NCBI GenBank assembly: GCA_002716525.1 | Contig: PBBH01000022.1 | Location: 13,787 to 19,684 of the forward strand | Direction of reading: 5' to 3' | Source: Fidelibacterota bacterium | Lineage (GTDB): Bacteria; Fidelibacterota; Marinisomatia; Marinisomatales; TCS55 | Length of the DNA stretch: 5,898 nucleotides | Shown: positions 1-5,898 of the stretch, piece by piece | How positions within the stretch are numbered: the stretch's first letter is position 1 | How the letters are laid out: each line of letters opens with the position of its first letter | Translations under genes and position numbers: made by a program | Notes under the pieces: generated by a model | The model's database searches: none | Seen by the model: the letters and a program-made list of their open reading frames with translations, nothing else | Told to the model about the DNA's origin: nothing

Positions 1-2
1 TC

Positions 3-302
3 ACCATTATCCCTAGCTATAATGTTACGATGTGTTACGTGTACGCGGCCATGCTCATTCTAAGCATATTTTCGTTCACATCTATTTTGGATCATCGCAA
101 CTATGCTTTGATGGCGGAGTCAGTGAAGTTGAGTTTGGGATTCAGCCTTCTGTATTATCAAAATTACAGCTGGTTTGGTTTAAGTGGTTTTTATGTTTAT
201 GGACTTATTTTTTATTTCATTACATCATTTTTACTGACATATTATTTTCAAAATGAAATAAAAATCAGTTCGCTCCGTCCGGATCCTGCGCAAGTAAACT
301 AG
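3..302 (+). CDS. C-terminal fragment of a multi-pass membrane protein, possibly sterol desaturase / alkylglycerol monooxygenase family
   Basis: The frame is open from the left edge (first full codon at 3) to a TAG at 300-302, so about 99 C-terminal residues of a longer protein are visible. The internal ATG at 30 is probably not the true start. The fragment is hydrophobic and aromatic-rich, with at least two likely membrane segments: one from YVYAAMLILS onward and one around FYVYGLIFYFITSFLLTYYF, followed by a short polar tail. The central stretch (ILDHRNYALMAE, then a Leu/Ser-rich helix) loosely recalls the region after the His-box domain in bacterial sterol-desaturase/alkylglycerol-monooxygenase-like proteins. 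That is recognition by resemblance only, because the diagnostic histidine motifs would lie outside the window. It is co-directional with fabA, with a 156-nt spacer between them. Being a partial membrane protein is well supported; the family is uncertain. Confidence 0.5.
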   Translation, partial: TIIPSYNVTMCYVYAAMLILSIFSFTSILDHRNYALMAESVKLSLGFSLLYYQNYSWFGLSGFYVYGLIFYFITSFLLTYYFQNEIKISSLRPDPAQVN

Positions 303-341
303 TAATAGAAATTACTGGCCAGGGAGTACAGTTATGTACTC
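299..341. repeat. Cluster of three short perfect inverted repeats upstream of fabA
   Basis: Three dyads lie almost back to back after the stop of the upstream gene. The first is AGTAAT-AGAA-ATTACT (301-316), which overlaps the stop codon region. The second is the 8-bp palindrome CTGGCCAG (315-322). The third is GAGTACA-GTTA-TGTACTC (324-341), a 7-bp perfect stem around 4 nt. None is followed by a T tract, so they do not look like an intrinsic terminator. They could be operator half-sites for a dimeric regulator of fabA or hairpins in the 3' end of the upstream message. The function is not shown by the sequence. Confidence 0.45.
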
Positions 342-349
342 AAACTTTA

Positions 350-435
350 AATTTATGCATATTACATGATATATTATTATCGACAAATTAAGAATACAAA
401 AAGATAATATTTAAACCAGCATTCATGCATAAATT
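350..435. repeat. Separated 11-bp inverted repeat flanking the probable fabA promoter region
   Basis: AATTTATGCAT at 350-360 is matched exactly in reverse complement by ATGCATAAATT at 425-435, with 64 nt of AT-rich DNA between. Each arm contains the self-palindromic hexamer ATGCAT. The second arm ends 23 nt before the fabA start. The arrangement could be a pair of operator sites bracketing the fabA promoter, but in AT-rich spacer DNA a chance match is a real alternative. No confident -35/-10 pair was identified. Confidence 0.35.
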
Positions 436-458
436 CCGCGGGCAATTGGGAAGAAACC

Positions 459-1010
459 ATGGATAAAAAGTCTTCTTATACAAAACAAGACCTACTTGAT
501 ATTGGCACCGGGAAGGCTTTCGGGAAAAAGAACGGCAAATTGCCCCTACCGCCTATGCTCATGATAGATCGAATCTTGAATATCTCAAAAACAGGCGGTA
601 AATATGATGCCGGTTTTATCGAAGCAGAAATGGATATTGATCCAGAACATTGGTTTTTTAAATGCCATTTTAAGAATGATCCCGTCATGCCTGGATGCTT
701 AGGACTGGATGGATTTTGGCAATTAATTGGATTTTTTCTTTCGTGGGCCGGCGGTAAAGGTAGGGGCAGAGCTTTGGGCGTAAAAGAGCTGAAACTCAAA
801 GGACAGGTGCGTCCTTACCATAATAAGATAACGTATTTAATTGATATAAGAAAATTCATTACCAAACCCACTTTCATGGCTTGGGGGGATGCTGTACTTA
901 AAGTAGACGATAAAGATAAAGCCATTTATTTTGCAAAATACATCCAGGTTGGATTATTTGAAAAACTGGTGTGGGATAGCGGGATGGACCCCGCTCTCGA
1001 TCCTTTTTAA
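459..1010 (+). CDS. fabA: 3-hydroxydecanoyl-[acyl-carrier-protein] dehydratase FabA
   Basis: Cytoplasmic hot-dog-fold enzyme of type II fatty acid synthesis. FabA dehydrates 3-hydroxyacyl-ACP and, in classical members, isomerises trans-2- to cis-3-decenoyl-ACP, the branch point for unsaturated fatty acids. The 183-residue product follows E. coli FabA from the N-terminus (SYTKQDLL, LPPMLMIDRI, TGGKYDAGFIEAEMDI) through the active-site block. The catalytic His70 lies in FKCHF and Asp84 in PVMPGCLGLD, both at the positions expected for FabA rather than FabZ. GRALGVKELKLKGQV and the near-terminal VGLFEKL are also family-like. The protein ends about ten residues later than E. coli FabA (tail WDSGMDPALDPF). 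The ATG at 459 is chosen from the alignable N-terminus and a modest GGGAAG ribosome-binding site at 448-453. The usual partner fabB is not next to it; the convergent neighbour begins 33 nt after the stop. Identity is very secure; isomerase activity is inferred from the family. Confidence 0.96.
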   Translation: MDKKSSYTKQDLLDIGTGKAFGKKNGKLPLPPMLMIDRILNISKTGGKYDAGFIEAEMDIDPEHWFFKCHFKNDPVMPGCLGLDGFWQLIGFFLSWAGGKGRGRALGVKELKLKGQVRPYHNKITYLIDIRKFITKPTFMAWGDAVLKVDDKDKAIYFAKYIQVGLFEKLVWDSGMDPALDPF

Positions 1011-1043
1011 TTACATTTAGTAAAAATAAACAATAGTTTTTTG

Positions 1044-1274
1044 TTACTGCTTAATACCTAAAGTCGCACCTGTGAACGATGGAGTCCCTTCTGGTGTAGG
1101 TTCAGAATTTTCTGTTACAGAATAGGATTTTAACACATATACATCAGCTTTATCTATAAACCTGACTTGTTGCAGTCCATGGGCCATCATTTCACGAGAA
1201 ATGATAGATGCTTCGGAAGAATTCGTTTTGTAACCCATCGTATGGAATGCAACACGTGTGGTTGGATTGCTCAT
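1044..1274 (-). CDS. Short ORF resembling only the N-terminus of MtaB-type tRNA methylthiotransferase, cysteine-less (remnant or repurposed small protein)
   Basis: A 76-residue ORF, 58 nt downstream of carB on the same strand. Residues 7-58 follow the start of the UPF0004 domain of MtaB, which methylthiolates t6A37 of tRNA: RVAFHTMGYKTN corresponds to the family's TLGCKLN box, and KADVYVLKSYSVTENSE to the ADVYVINTC(S/T)VT box. Both positions that normally carry Fe-S cysteine ligands are tyrosine here (Tyr15, codon TAC; Tyr51, codon TAT). Resemblance stops near residue 58, and the tail PTPEGTPSFTGATLGIKQ is not recognised. The third UPF0004 cysteine, the radical-SAM CxxxCxxC motif and the TRAM domain are all absent, and full-length MtaB is over 400 residues, so the enzyme activity cannot be present. 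The ORF has no internal stop. No convincing Shine-Dalgarno precedes the ATG at 1274. It may be a decayed duplicate or a small protein with a new role; it could also be untranslated. Confidence 0.5.
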   Translation of the reverse strand: MSNPTTRVAFHTMGYKTNSSEASIISREMMAHGLQQVRFIDKADVYVLKSYSVTENSEPTPEGTPSFTGATLGIKQ

Positions 1275-1324
1275 TTTATCGTTTTCTTACTGAGGTAGAA
1301 TTTCTGGCAGTGGTTATTCCCTTC

Positions 1325-1350
1325 CAAGTCTATCAACTATGATAGGCTTG
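1325..1350 (-). repeat. Hairpin-forming inverted repeat spanning the carB stop codon
   Basis: On the carB strand the sequence reads CAAGCCTATCA-TAGT-TGATAGACTTG. The 11-nt arms pair except for one A/C mismatch, around a 4-nt loop, and the TGA stop lies at the start of the 3' arm. On the plus strand the mismatch becomes a G-U wobble. No T tract follows on the carB strand, so it is not a canonical terminator. It could stabilise the 3' end of the carAB message or separate it from the small downstream ORF. Confidence 0.4.
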
Positions 1351-4300
1351 TAACGATTTGATCTGAATCTTCTGCCGGGAACGGATAGCCCGTACAGCGG
1401 CTTCGGCACCAGAAAGCGTGGTAATAGCCATAATCCCTTTTTGAATACAGGCCCGGCCAATTGACTCTTCATCAAAACGTGATTGGGATCCCAAGGGAGT
1501 GTTGATCACAATTTGGATATCATTGTTCATTATATGATCTAAAATATTAGGCCGGCCTTCCCCAACCTTAAACACCGGATCTACCGGTATACCATTACGC
1601 TGCAATTCACGAGCTGTACCGGAAGTGGCTACTATTTTGAAGCCTATTTCCTGTAGATCTCTAGCAATGGGAATAACATTTAACTTATCCGGATCATTAA
1701 CTGATACAAACACAGTGCCCTGATGATATATTTTATTGCCAGAACTAATTATCGCCCGTCTAAATGACTCCCCAAAAGTACTCGAAATACCCATTACTTC
1801 ACCGGTCGATTTCATCTCCGGACTTAAGAAAATTGATTCTTGGGGAAATTTATTGAACGGCAACACAGCTTCTTTCACAGCAATATGATTATTTCTATCC
1901 CATGGATTCAATTCATATTCCGCAAGTTTCTTACCGGTAGCAAGCTGCGCTGCGATCCTAGCTAACGGTACATTCGTAGTTTTACTCACGAAAGGTATGG
2001 TGCGACTGGCACGAGGGTTTACTTCCAACACATAAATTTCTCCATCTTTGTAGGCGAATTGGAGATTGATCAGACCTTGAACATTGAGCTCTAGGGCCAG
2101 ATCTTTCGTTATACGAACAATATCATCAAGTGCTTCGGCTGTTATTTTATAAGGTGGCAATACGCAGGCAGAGTCACCGGAATGTATGCCTGCTTCCTCA
2201 ATATGCTGCATAATACCACCAATATGCACTGTTTCCCCATCGGAAAGTGCATCCACATCAAATTCAAAGGCGTCTTCCAAGAATTCATCGATCAGAATCG
2301 GGTGCCCTGCTGTTACATCAGCAGAGCGAGCTATGTAGTCGATCAATTGTTCTTTTGAATAAACGATTTCCATTGCCCGGCCACCCAAAACATAGCTTGG
2401 TCGCGCGAGCACAGGGAAACCAATCGTTTTGGCTACGGCAACAACTTCATCCAAAGTTCGCCCTGTTCCATATTGAGGACAGGTCACCTTCAATTTCCCT
2501 AGAATACGACCGAATTTTTCGCGGTCTTCCGCAAGATCAATATCTTTCGGTGATGTGCCCATAATGGGGACACCTGCAGCGGCCAAGGCATTGGCAATCT
2601 TTAGGGGTGTCTGTCCGCCAAACTGTACAAGTACTCCATCCGGCTGCTCAAATTCTACAATATTCAATACATCCTCATAAGTTACCGGTTCGAAATACAG
2701 CCGATCGACCAAATCAAAATCTGTGCTTACAGTCTCAGGATTGCAGTTTACCATGATCGTTTTGTAACCTAGATCCTGCAAACCAAAAACTGCCTGTACG
2801 CAACAATAATCAAATTCAATACCCTGACCAATACGGTTCGGGCCTCCACCTAAAATCATGACCTTCTTCCCACTAAGCGGTTCAATCTCATTTTCCTCAT
2901 CATAGGTGGAATAACAATAGGGTGTCTTGGCCACAAATTCGGCGGCACAGGTATCCACGACCTTATAGACTGGGACTATTCCTTTTTCAGATCGTTTAGC
3001 TCTGATCTGAGCCACAGTATTTCCTTGTAACCGTGCGATTTGTTCATCAGAAAAACCATTTGTTTTCAATTGCTGCAGTGTACTGGATCCATTCAAATTG
3101 ACGAGCTCTTTGATCTGGTACAGGAACCAGGGATCGATACGAGTAATATTATAGACTTCATCGATTGATTGTCCTTCAAGAAAGGCTTGGCGGATTTTTA
3201 ACAACCGAAAAGCGGTGGCAAAACGGAGTGTGGTCATATCCAGTGACCGTGCCCGCTCCACATCTGGGTCGCCTTCCGCCGGTGGTTTTGGCTCTAAACC
3301 ATCCAAACCTACCTCCAAAGATCGGAAAGCTTTCTGTAGGCTCTCCCGAAATGTCCGTCCGATAGACATTACTTCACCAACACTTTGCATCTGCACGCCT
3401 AAATGTCCAGATGCAGAAGGAAATTTTTCGAAATCGAATCGCGGAACTTTTGTAACTATATAATCGATCGTTGGTTCAAATGCCGCCAAAGTTTTCCCGG
3501 TAATGTCATTTGGTAATTCATCCAACGTATATCCTACAGCCAGTTTCGCCGCAATTTTAGCTATCGGGAATCCAGTTGCTTTGCTAGCCAGAGCTGATGA
3601 ACGGCTCACCCGAGGATTCATTTCAATAATGACCATGCGTCCATTTTCAGGGTCAACCGCAAATTGGACATTCGAACCGCCTGTTTCAACACCAATAGTT
3701 CGCAAACATAGAATAGCATCATTACGCATTTGCTGGTACTCTTTATCTGTCAGGGTCATGGCTGGTGCCACGGTCACTGAATCACCGGTGTGAACACCCA
3801 TGGGGTCGATATTTTCAATGGAACATATAATTATTGCGTTGTCGGCCTTGTCACGAATTACTTCCAGCTCAAATTCTTTCCAACCCAGTAGCGATTCCTC
3901 AATTAATACTTCATGGATCGGACTGGCATTTAGTCCATTTTCGACCAGTGCCTGGTACTCATCATGGTTATACGCCACCGATCCACCCGTACCACCCAAC
4001 GTGAAAGAGGGTCGGATAATCACGGGGAAATCCAGTGTATCCATGAGCGCATTTGCTTCTTCCCAGGTATGAACAAACCCCCCCTGGGCTGTATTAATTC
4101 CAACATCATCCATTGCTTCCTTGAAGCGCTCCCGATCTTCAGCTTTTTCAATGGCCTCCACCTGGGCACCAATAAGCTGCACATTGTATTTATCCAGAAC
4201 CCCTTCTTTAAATAAATCCATGGCCAGATTTAAGGCTGTCTGACCACCTACTGTTGGGAGAATTGCATCCGGTTTTTCATTTTCAATAATTGCGGTCACA

Positions 4301-4518
4301 TACTCCACTGTAATGGGTTCGATATAGGTCGCATCAGCCAAGTCCGGATCGGTCATGATGGTAGCAGGATTTGAATTCACCAGGATGACACGATAACCCT
4401 CTTCTTTCAGTGCGCGGGTAGCTTGAGTGCCAGAATAATCAAACTCACAGGCTTGTCCAATGACAATCGGCCCGGCACCAATTATAAGGATGGACTCAAT
4501 ATCAGTTCTTTTTGGCAT
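1333..4518 (-). CDS. carB: Carbamoyl-phosphate synthetase (glutamine-hydrolysing), large subunit CarB
   Basis: Cytoplasmic synthetase subunit: it phosphorylates bicarbonate, adds CarA-derived ammonia and phosphorylates carbamate to give carbamoyl phosphate for pyrimidines and arginine. The 1061 residues (E. coli 1073) contain two tandem ATP-grasp halves (about 1-400 and 551-930), an oligomerisation region between, and a C-terminal MGS-like allosteric domain (about 931-1061). N-half ATP/metal residues sit at the same numbers as in E. coli: Arg129, Arg169, Glu215, His243, Gln285, Glu299, Asn301. The C-half has Glu832 and Asn834 in [10 protein letters not shown]. With a uniform offset of -9, the ornithine-site residues are kept (Glu774, Asp782, Glu883, Thr1033), as are most UMP/IMP-site residues (Lys945, Thr965, Thr968, Lys984, Asn1006); the position of E. 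coli Thr1017 appears to be Pro1008. The start [17 protein letters not shown] matches the family exactly. The ATG lies inside the end of carA with no strong ribosome-binding site, implying translational coupling. Confidence 0.98.
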   Translation of the reverse strand: MPKRTDIESILIIGAGPIVIGQACEFDYSGTQATRALKEEGYRVILVNSNPATIMTDPDLADATYIEPITVEYVTAIIENEKPDAILPTVGGQTALNLAMDLFKEGVLDKYNVQLIGAQVEAIEKAEDRERFKEAMDDVGINTAQGGFVHTWEEANALMDTLDFPVIIRPSFTLGGTGGSVAYNHDEYQALVENGLNASPIHEVLIEESLLGWKEFELEVIRDKADNAIIICSIENIDPMGVHTGDSVTVAPAMTLTDKEYQQMRNDAILCLRTIGVETGGSNVQFAVDPENGRMVIIEMNPRVSRSSALASKATGFPIAKIAAKLAVGYTLDELPNDITGKTLAAFEPTIDYIVTKVPRFDFEKFPSASGHLGVQMQSVGEVMSIGRTFRESLQKAFRSLEVGLDGLEPKPPAEGDPDVERARSLDMTTLRFATAFRLLKIRQAFLEGQSIDEVYNITRIDPWFLYQIKELVNLNGSSTLQQLKTNGFSDEQIARLQGNTVAQIRAKRSEKGIVPVYKVVDTCAAEFVAKTPYCYSTYDEENEIEPLSGKKVMILGGGPNRIGQGIEFDYCCVQAVFGLQDLGYKTIMVNCNPETVSTDFDLVDRLYFEPVTYEDVLNIVEFEQPDGVLVQFGGQTPLKIANALAAAGVPIMGTSPKDIDLAEDREKFGRILGKLKVTCPQYGTGRTLDEVVAVAKTIGFPVLARPSYVLGGRAMEIVYSKEQLIDYIARSADVTAGHPILIDEFLEDAFEFDVDALSDGETVHIGGIMQHIEEAGIHSGDSACVLPPYKITAEALDDIVRITKDLALELNVQGLINLQFAYKDGEIYVLEVNPRASRTIPFVSKTTNVPLARIAAQLATGKKLAEYELNPWDRNNHIAVKEAVLPFNKFPQESIFLSPEMKSTGEVMGISSTFGESFRRAIISSGNKIYHQGTVFVSVNDPDKLNVIPIARDLQEIGFKIVATSGTARELQRNGIPVDPVFKVGEGRPNILDHIMNNDIQIVINTPLGSQSRFDEESIGRACIQKGIMAITTLSGAEAAVRAIRSRQKIQIKSLQAYHS

Positions 4519-5605
4519 GTTCTATCATATCTACAAAACGCTGAAACAGATATCTACTGTCATGGGGCCCCGGGCTGGACTCCGGATGGTACTGAACAGA
4601 AAATGCTGGTTTATCCTTACAGCGAATCCCTTCCGACGTATTATCGTTCAAGTTCATGTGCGTAGGGATTACATTATCAGGCAGTGAATCCAGGTCCACG
4701 GCAAACCCATGATTCTGGCTGGTGATTTCCACAATGCCAGTTTCCAGATTTTTCACAGGATGGTTAATTCCGCGATGTCCAAACTTAAGTTTGAAGGTTT
4801 TTGCACCTAACGCCAAGGCCAGGATCTGGTGACCTAGACAAATGCCAAAGATCGGTTTATGACCCAGTACCTCTTTAACCATATCCACACCGTAGGTAAC
4901 CGCAGCAGGATCACCGGGGCCATTGCTTAAAAATATTCCATCCGCATCAAAATCAATAATATCCTGTGCGGAGGTATTGGCCGGTAACACGGTTATATCA
5001 CAGTCATGATCTTCCAGTAACCTGAGTATGTTATGCTTGATACCAAAATCAATGGCCGCAACCTTATATTTTTTCGCACTTCCATTTTTAGCCCAATGAA
5101 ATGATTTTCCGGTAGTTACTTCCCGCGCCAGATCCAGTCCAGCCATGGAAGGTACTTGACGAAGTTTTTTTGTCAAGTTATCGATGTCCAGATTAATGGC
5201 AGAAATAATGCCATTCATCGCCCCCTGGTCTCGAATATGGCGCGTCAATGCTCGCGTATCAATATCCTGAATGCCAACGATTTCCTGATCGCGAAGATAA
5301 TTGCCAATCGACTGGACCGAGCGCCAATTGGAAGGAGTGACTGTCTCTTCTTTAATAATGAAACCGGCAACCTGGATTCGATCGGATTCAATATCCTCAG
5401 GATTAACACCGTAATTACCAATATGGGGTGCAGTCATTGTAACAATCTGCTTACAGTAAGATGGATCGGTGAGAATCTCCTGGTAGCCAGACATGCCCGT
5501 ATTAAAGCAGACCTCACCACACGTTTCACCAACGTGTCCGAATGTCAGCCCCTGAAATACGCGGCCATCTTCCAGTAATAATACCGCTGATTGATCAGTA
5601 TCCAA
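4502..5605 (-). CDS. carA: Carbamoyl-phosphate synthetase, small (glutaminase) subunit CarA
   Basis: Hydrolyses glutamine and channels ammonia to CarB in the cytoplasmic heterodimer. The 367-residue protein (E. coli 382) has the CPSase small-chain N-domain (about 1-150; [32 protein letters not shown]) and a class I glutamine amidotransferase domain (about 180-360). The catalytic triad is visible: Cys256 in FGICLGHQ, and His340 and Glu342 in [19 protein letters not shown] at 227-233 is also typical. The start is a TTG at 5605-5603. An in-frame TAA lies just upstream (its last base at 5618), no ATG is available near the conserved LLLEDG, and GGAGGG sits three bases before the TTG, so TTG is well supported. 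The gene shares its last 17 nt with carB (ATGCCAAAAAGAACTGA), so the pair is one transcription unit. The leader upstream carries a strong terminator, suggesting attenuation control. Confidence 0.98.
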   Translation of the reverse strand: MDTDQSAVLLLEDGRVFQGLTFGHVGETCGEVCFNTGMSGYQEILTDPSYCKQIVTMTAPHIGNYGVNPEDIESDRIQVAGFIIKEETVTPSNWRSVQSIGNYLRDQEIVGIQDIDTRALTRHIRDQGAMNGIISAINLDIDNLTKKLRQVPSMAGLDLAREVTTGKSFHWAKNGSAKKYKVAAIDFGIKHNILRLLEDHDCDITVLPANTSAQDIIDFDADGIFLSNGPGDPAAVTYGVDMVKEVLGHKPIFGICLGHQILALALGAKTFKLKFGHRGINHPVKNLETGIVEITSQNHGFAVDLDSLPDNVIPTHMNLNDNTSEGIRCKDKPAFSVQYHPESSPGPHDSRYLFQRFVDMIEHAKKN

Positions 5606-5608
5606 AAG

Positions 5609-5614
5609 CCCTCC
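5609..5614 (-). promoter_or_regulatory. Shine-Dalgarno of carA
   Basis: GGAGGG on the minus strand, three bases (CTT) before the TTG start codon. The core GGAGG leaves a spacing of four, which is shorter than the usual optimum. It is the only strong ribosome-binding site in the window and it decides the non-ATG start of carA. Confidence 0.75.
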
Positions 5615-5658
5615 AGTTAAAAAGTACGAAAAAGAATTCTAGCAAAATAACATCATAT

Positions 5659-5694
5659 AAAAATTGGCCACCCTTTTTGCAAAGGGTGGCCAAT
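5659..5694 (-). terminator. Strong intrinsic terminator (candidate attenuator) in the carA leader
   Basis: On the carA strand ATTGGCCACCCTTT pairs perfectly with AAAGGGTGGCCAAT around a GCAA tetraloop. The 14-bp stem spans 5663-5694 and has a GC-rich middle. It is followed directly by TTTT (five T counting the last stem base), then ATATG. On the plus strand no T tract follows, so the orientation is minus. It lies 53 nt upstream of the carA start, and the next visible ORF on that side (5819 onward) is divergent. A transcript reaching it would therefore most simply be the carA leader, making it an attenuator. Alternatively it could end an unrecognised minus-strand transcript arriving from beyond the right edge. 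Confidence 0.8.
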
Positions 5695-5762
5695 CGATTG
5701 AATTCCATGGTAGAAATTCAGAAAAATAAGTTAAAGATAAAACAGGATAAAATTCATTTTAC
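5695..5762 (-). promoter_or_regulatory. U-rich putative leader of carAB upstream of the terminator
   Basis: The minus-strand sequence running into the terminator is strikingly T-rich: slightly more than half of positions 5755-5711 are T, with runs of three to five. Within it is a tiny ORF, MNFILFYL-stop (5757-5731), and an ATG at 5708 opens a 37-codon frame that crosses the hairpin. A U-rich pause region before a terminator is the layout known from the UTP-sensitive pyrBI attenuator of E. coli. No confident promoter hexamers were found, so the transcript start is unknown. The regulatory role is inferred from layout. Confidence 0.35.
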
Positions 5763-5818
5763 ATTTGCCATGATCCGAGTTTGCTTTGTGTCATGCACTT
5801 GGACATACAGACACAAGC

Positions 5819-5898
5819 ATGACTAAACAATATACAAATCTTGATAAGGTTGAATTAAAGCGAGCATTTCCGGATATTGTAGCTATGAAAGATAGTAA
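5819..5898 (+). CDS. N-terminal fragment of an unidentified protein, cut by the window edge
   Basis: From the ATG at 5819 the frame stays open for 26 codons to the right edge (MTKQYTNLDKVELKRAFPDI, then VAMKDS). The composition is that of an ordinary soluble, charged N-terminus with no signal peptide. No family is recognised and no Shine-Dalgarno is visible upstream. It would be transcribed divergently from carA, with 213 nt between the two starts. Because only 80 nt are visible, its reality depends on the sequence beyond the window. Confidence 0.45.
   Translation, partial: MTKQYTNLDKVELKRAFPDIVAMKDS

Noticed and set aside
18..23. Perfect TATAAT hexamer six bases before the ATG at 30
   Set aside because: The frame is open through it from the window edge, the spacing leaves no room for a leader, and no -35 can be assessed. 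It is most likely coding sequence.
476..799. 107-codon open frame antisense to fabA
   Set aside because: It lies inside a gene with unmistakable FabA homology, and its product shows no recognisable domain.
1021..1045. Possible bidirectional terminator between fabA and the convergent small ORF
   Set aside because: The only pairing is a 5-bp AT-rich stem (AACAA/TTGTT) with a T run in its loop, too weak to call.
5156..5578. 140-codon open frame antisense to carA
   Set aside because: Fully contained in carA, whose catalytic triad and domain order are clear. The opposite frame has no recognisable motif.
5542..5826. 94-codon plus-strand frame covering the carA start and the divergent spacer
   Set aside because: It crosses the carA coding start, the terminator hairpin and low-complexity AT-rich DNA, and its Lys/Ile/Asn-rich product has no recognisable feature.
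5791..5898. Minus-strand frame open from the right edge to a TGA at 5793-5791, which could be the end of a gene served by the terminator
   Set aside because: Only 35 codons are visible, with a composition unlike a typical protein C-terminus, and it is antisense to a more protein-like plus-strand start. It cannot be excluded without the flanking sequence, so it is kept only as the alternative explanation for the terminator.

Overview
The window is a housekeeping segment of a Gram-negative-type bacterial chromosome with moderate GC genes and AT-rich spacers. Its core is carA-carB, which encodes both subunits of glutamine-dependent carbamoyl-phosphate synthetase, on the minus strand. A convergent plus-strand fabA encodes the 3-hydroxydecanoyl-ACP dehydratase. 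No sign of phage, insertion sequence, CRISPR or tRNA/rRNA was found. The lineage cannot be fixed from sequence alone. The wording of a small MtaB-like fragment recalls Bacteroidota/Balneolota-type homologues, but a good Shine-Dalgarno before carA is not typical of Bacteroidota proper, so this placement is a weak inference.

Layout, left to right. (1) 3-302 (+): the C-terminal end of a membrane protein cut by the window edge. (2) 303-458: a spacer packed with short perfect inverted repeats in front of fabA. (3) 459-1010 (+): fabA, with the family's catalytic His and Asp in place. (4) 1044-1274 (-): a 76-residue ORF that resembles only the first ~57 residues of the tRNA methylthiotransferase MtaB, with both expected Fe-S cysteines replaced by tyrosine. 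(5) 1333-4518 (-): carB. (6) 4502-5605 (-): carA, which overlaps carB by 17 nt and starts with TTG. (7) 5606-5818: a divergent spacer holding a U-rich leader and a strong intrinsic terminator on the carA strand. (8) 5819-5898 (+): the first 26 codons of an unidentified gene that runs off the right edge.

CarA releases ammonia from glutamine and CarB uses it with bicarbonate and two ATP to make carbamoyl phosphate for pyrimidines and arginine. CarB keeps the ornithine-site residues and nearly all UMP-site residues known from E. coli, so allosteric control is probably retained. The terminator before carA suggests a second layer of control, by transcription attenuation. The two most interesting items are this putative attenuator leader and the cysteine-less MtaB fragment. 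No wholly new system is evident.
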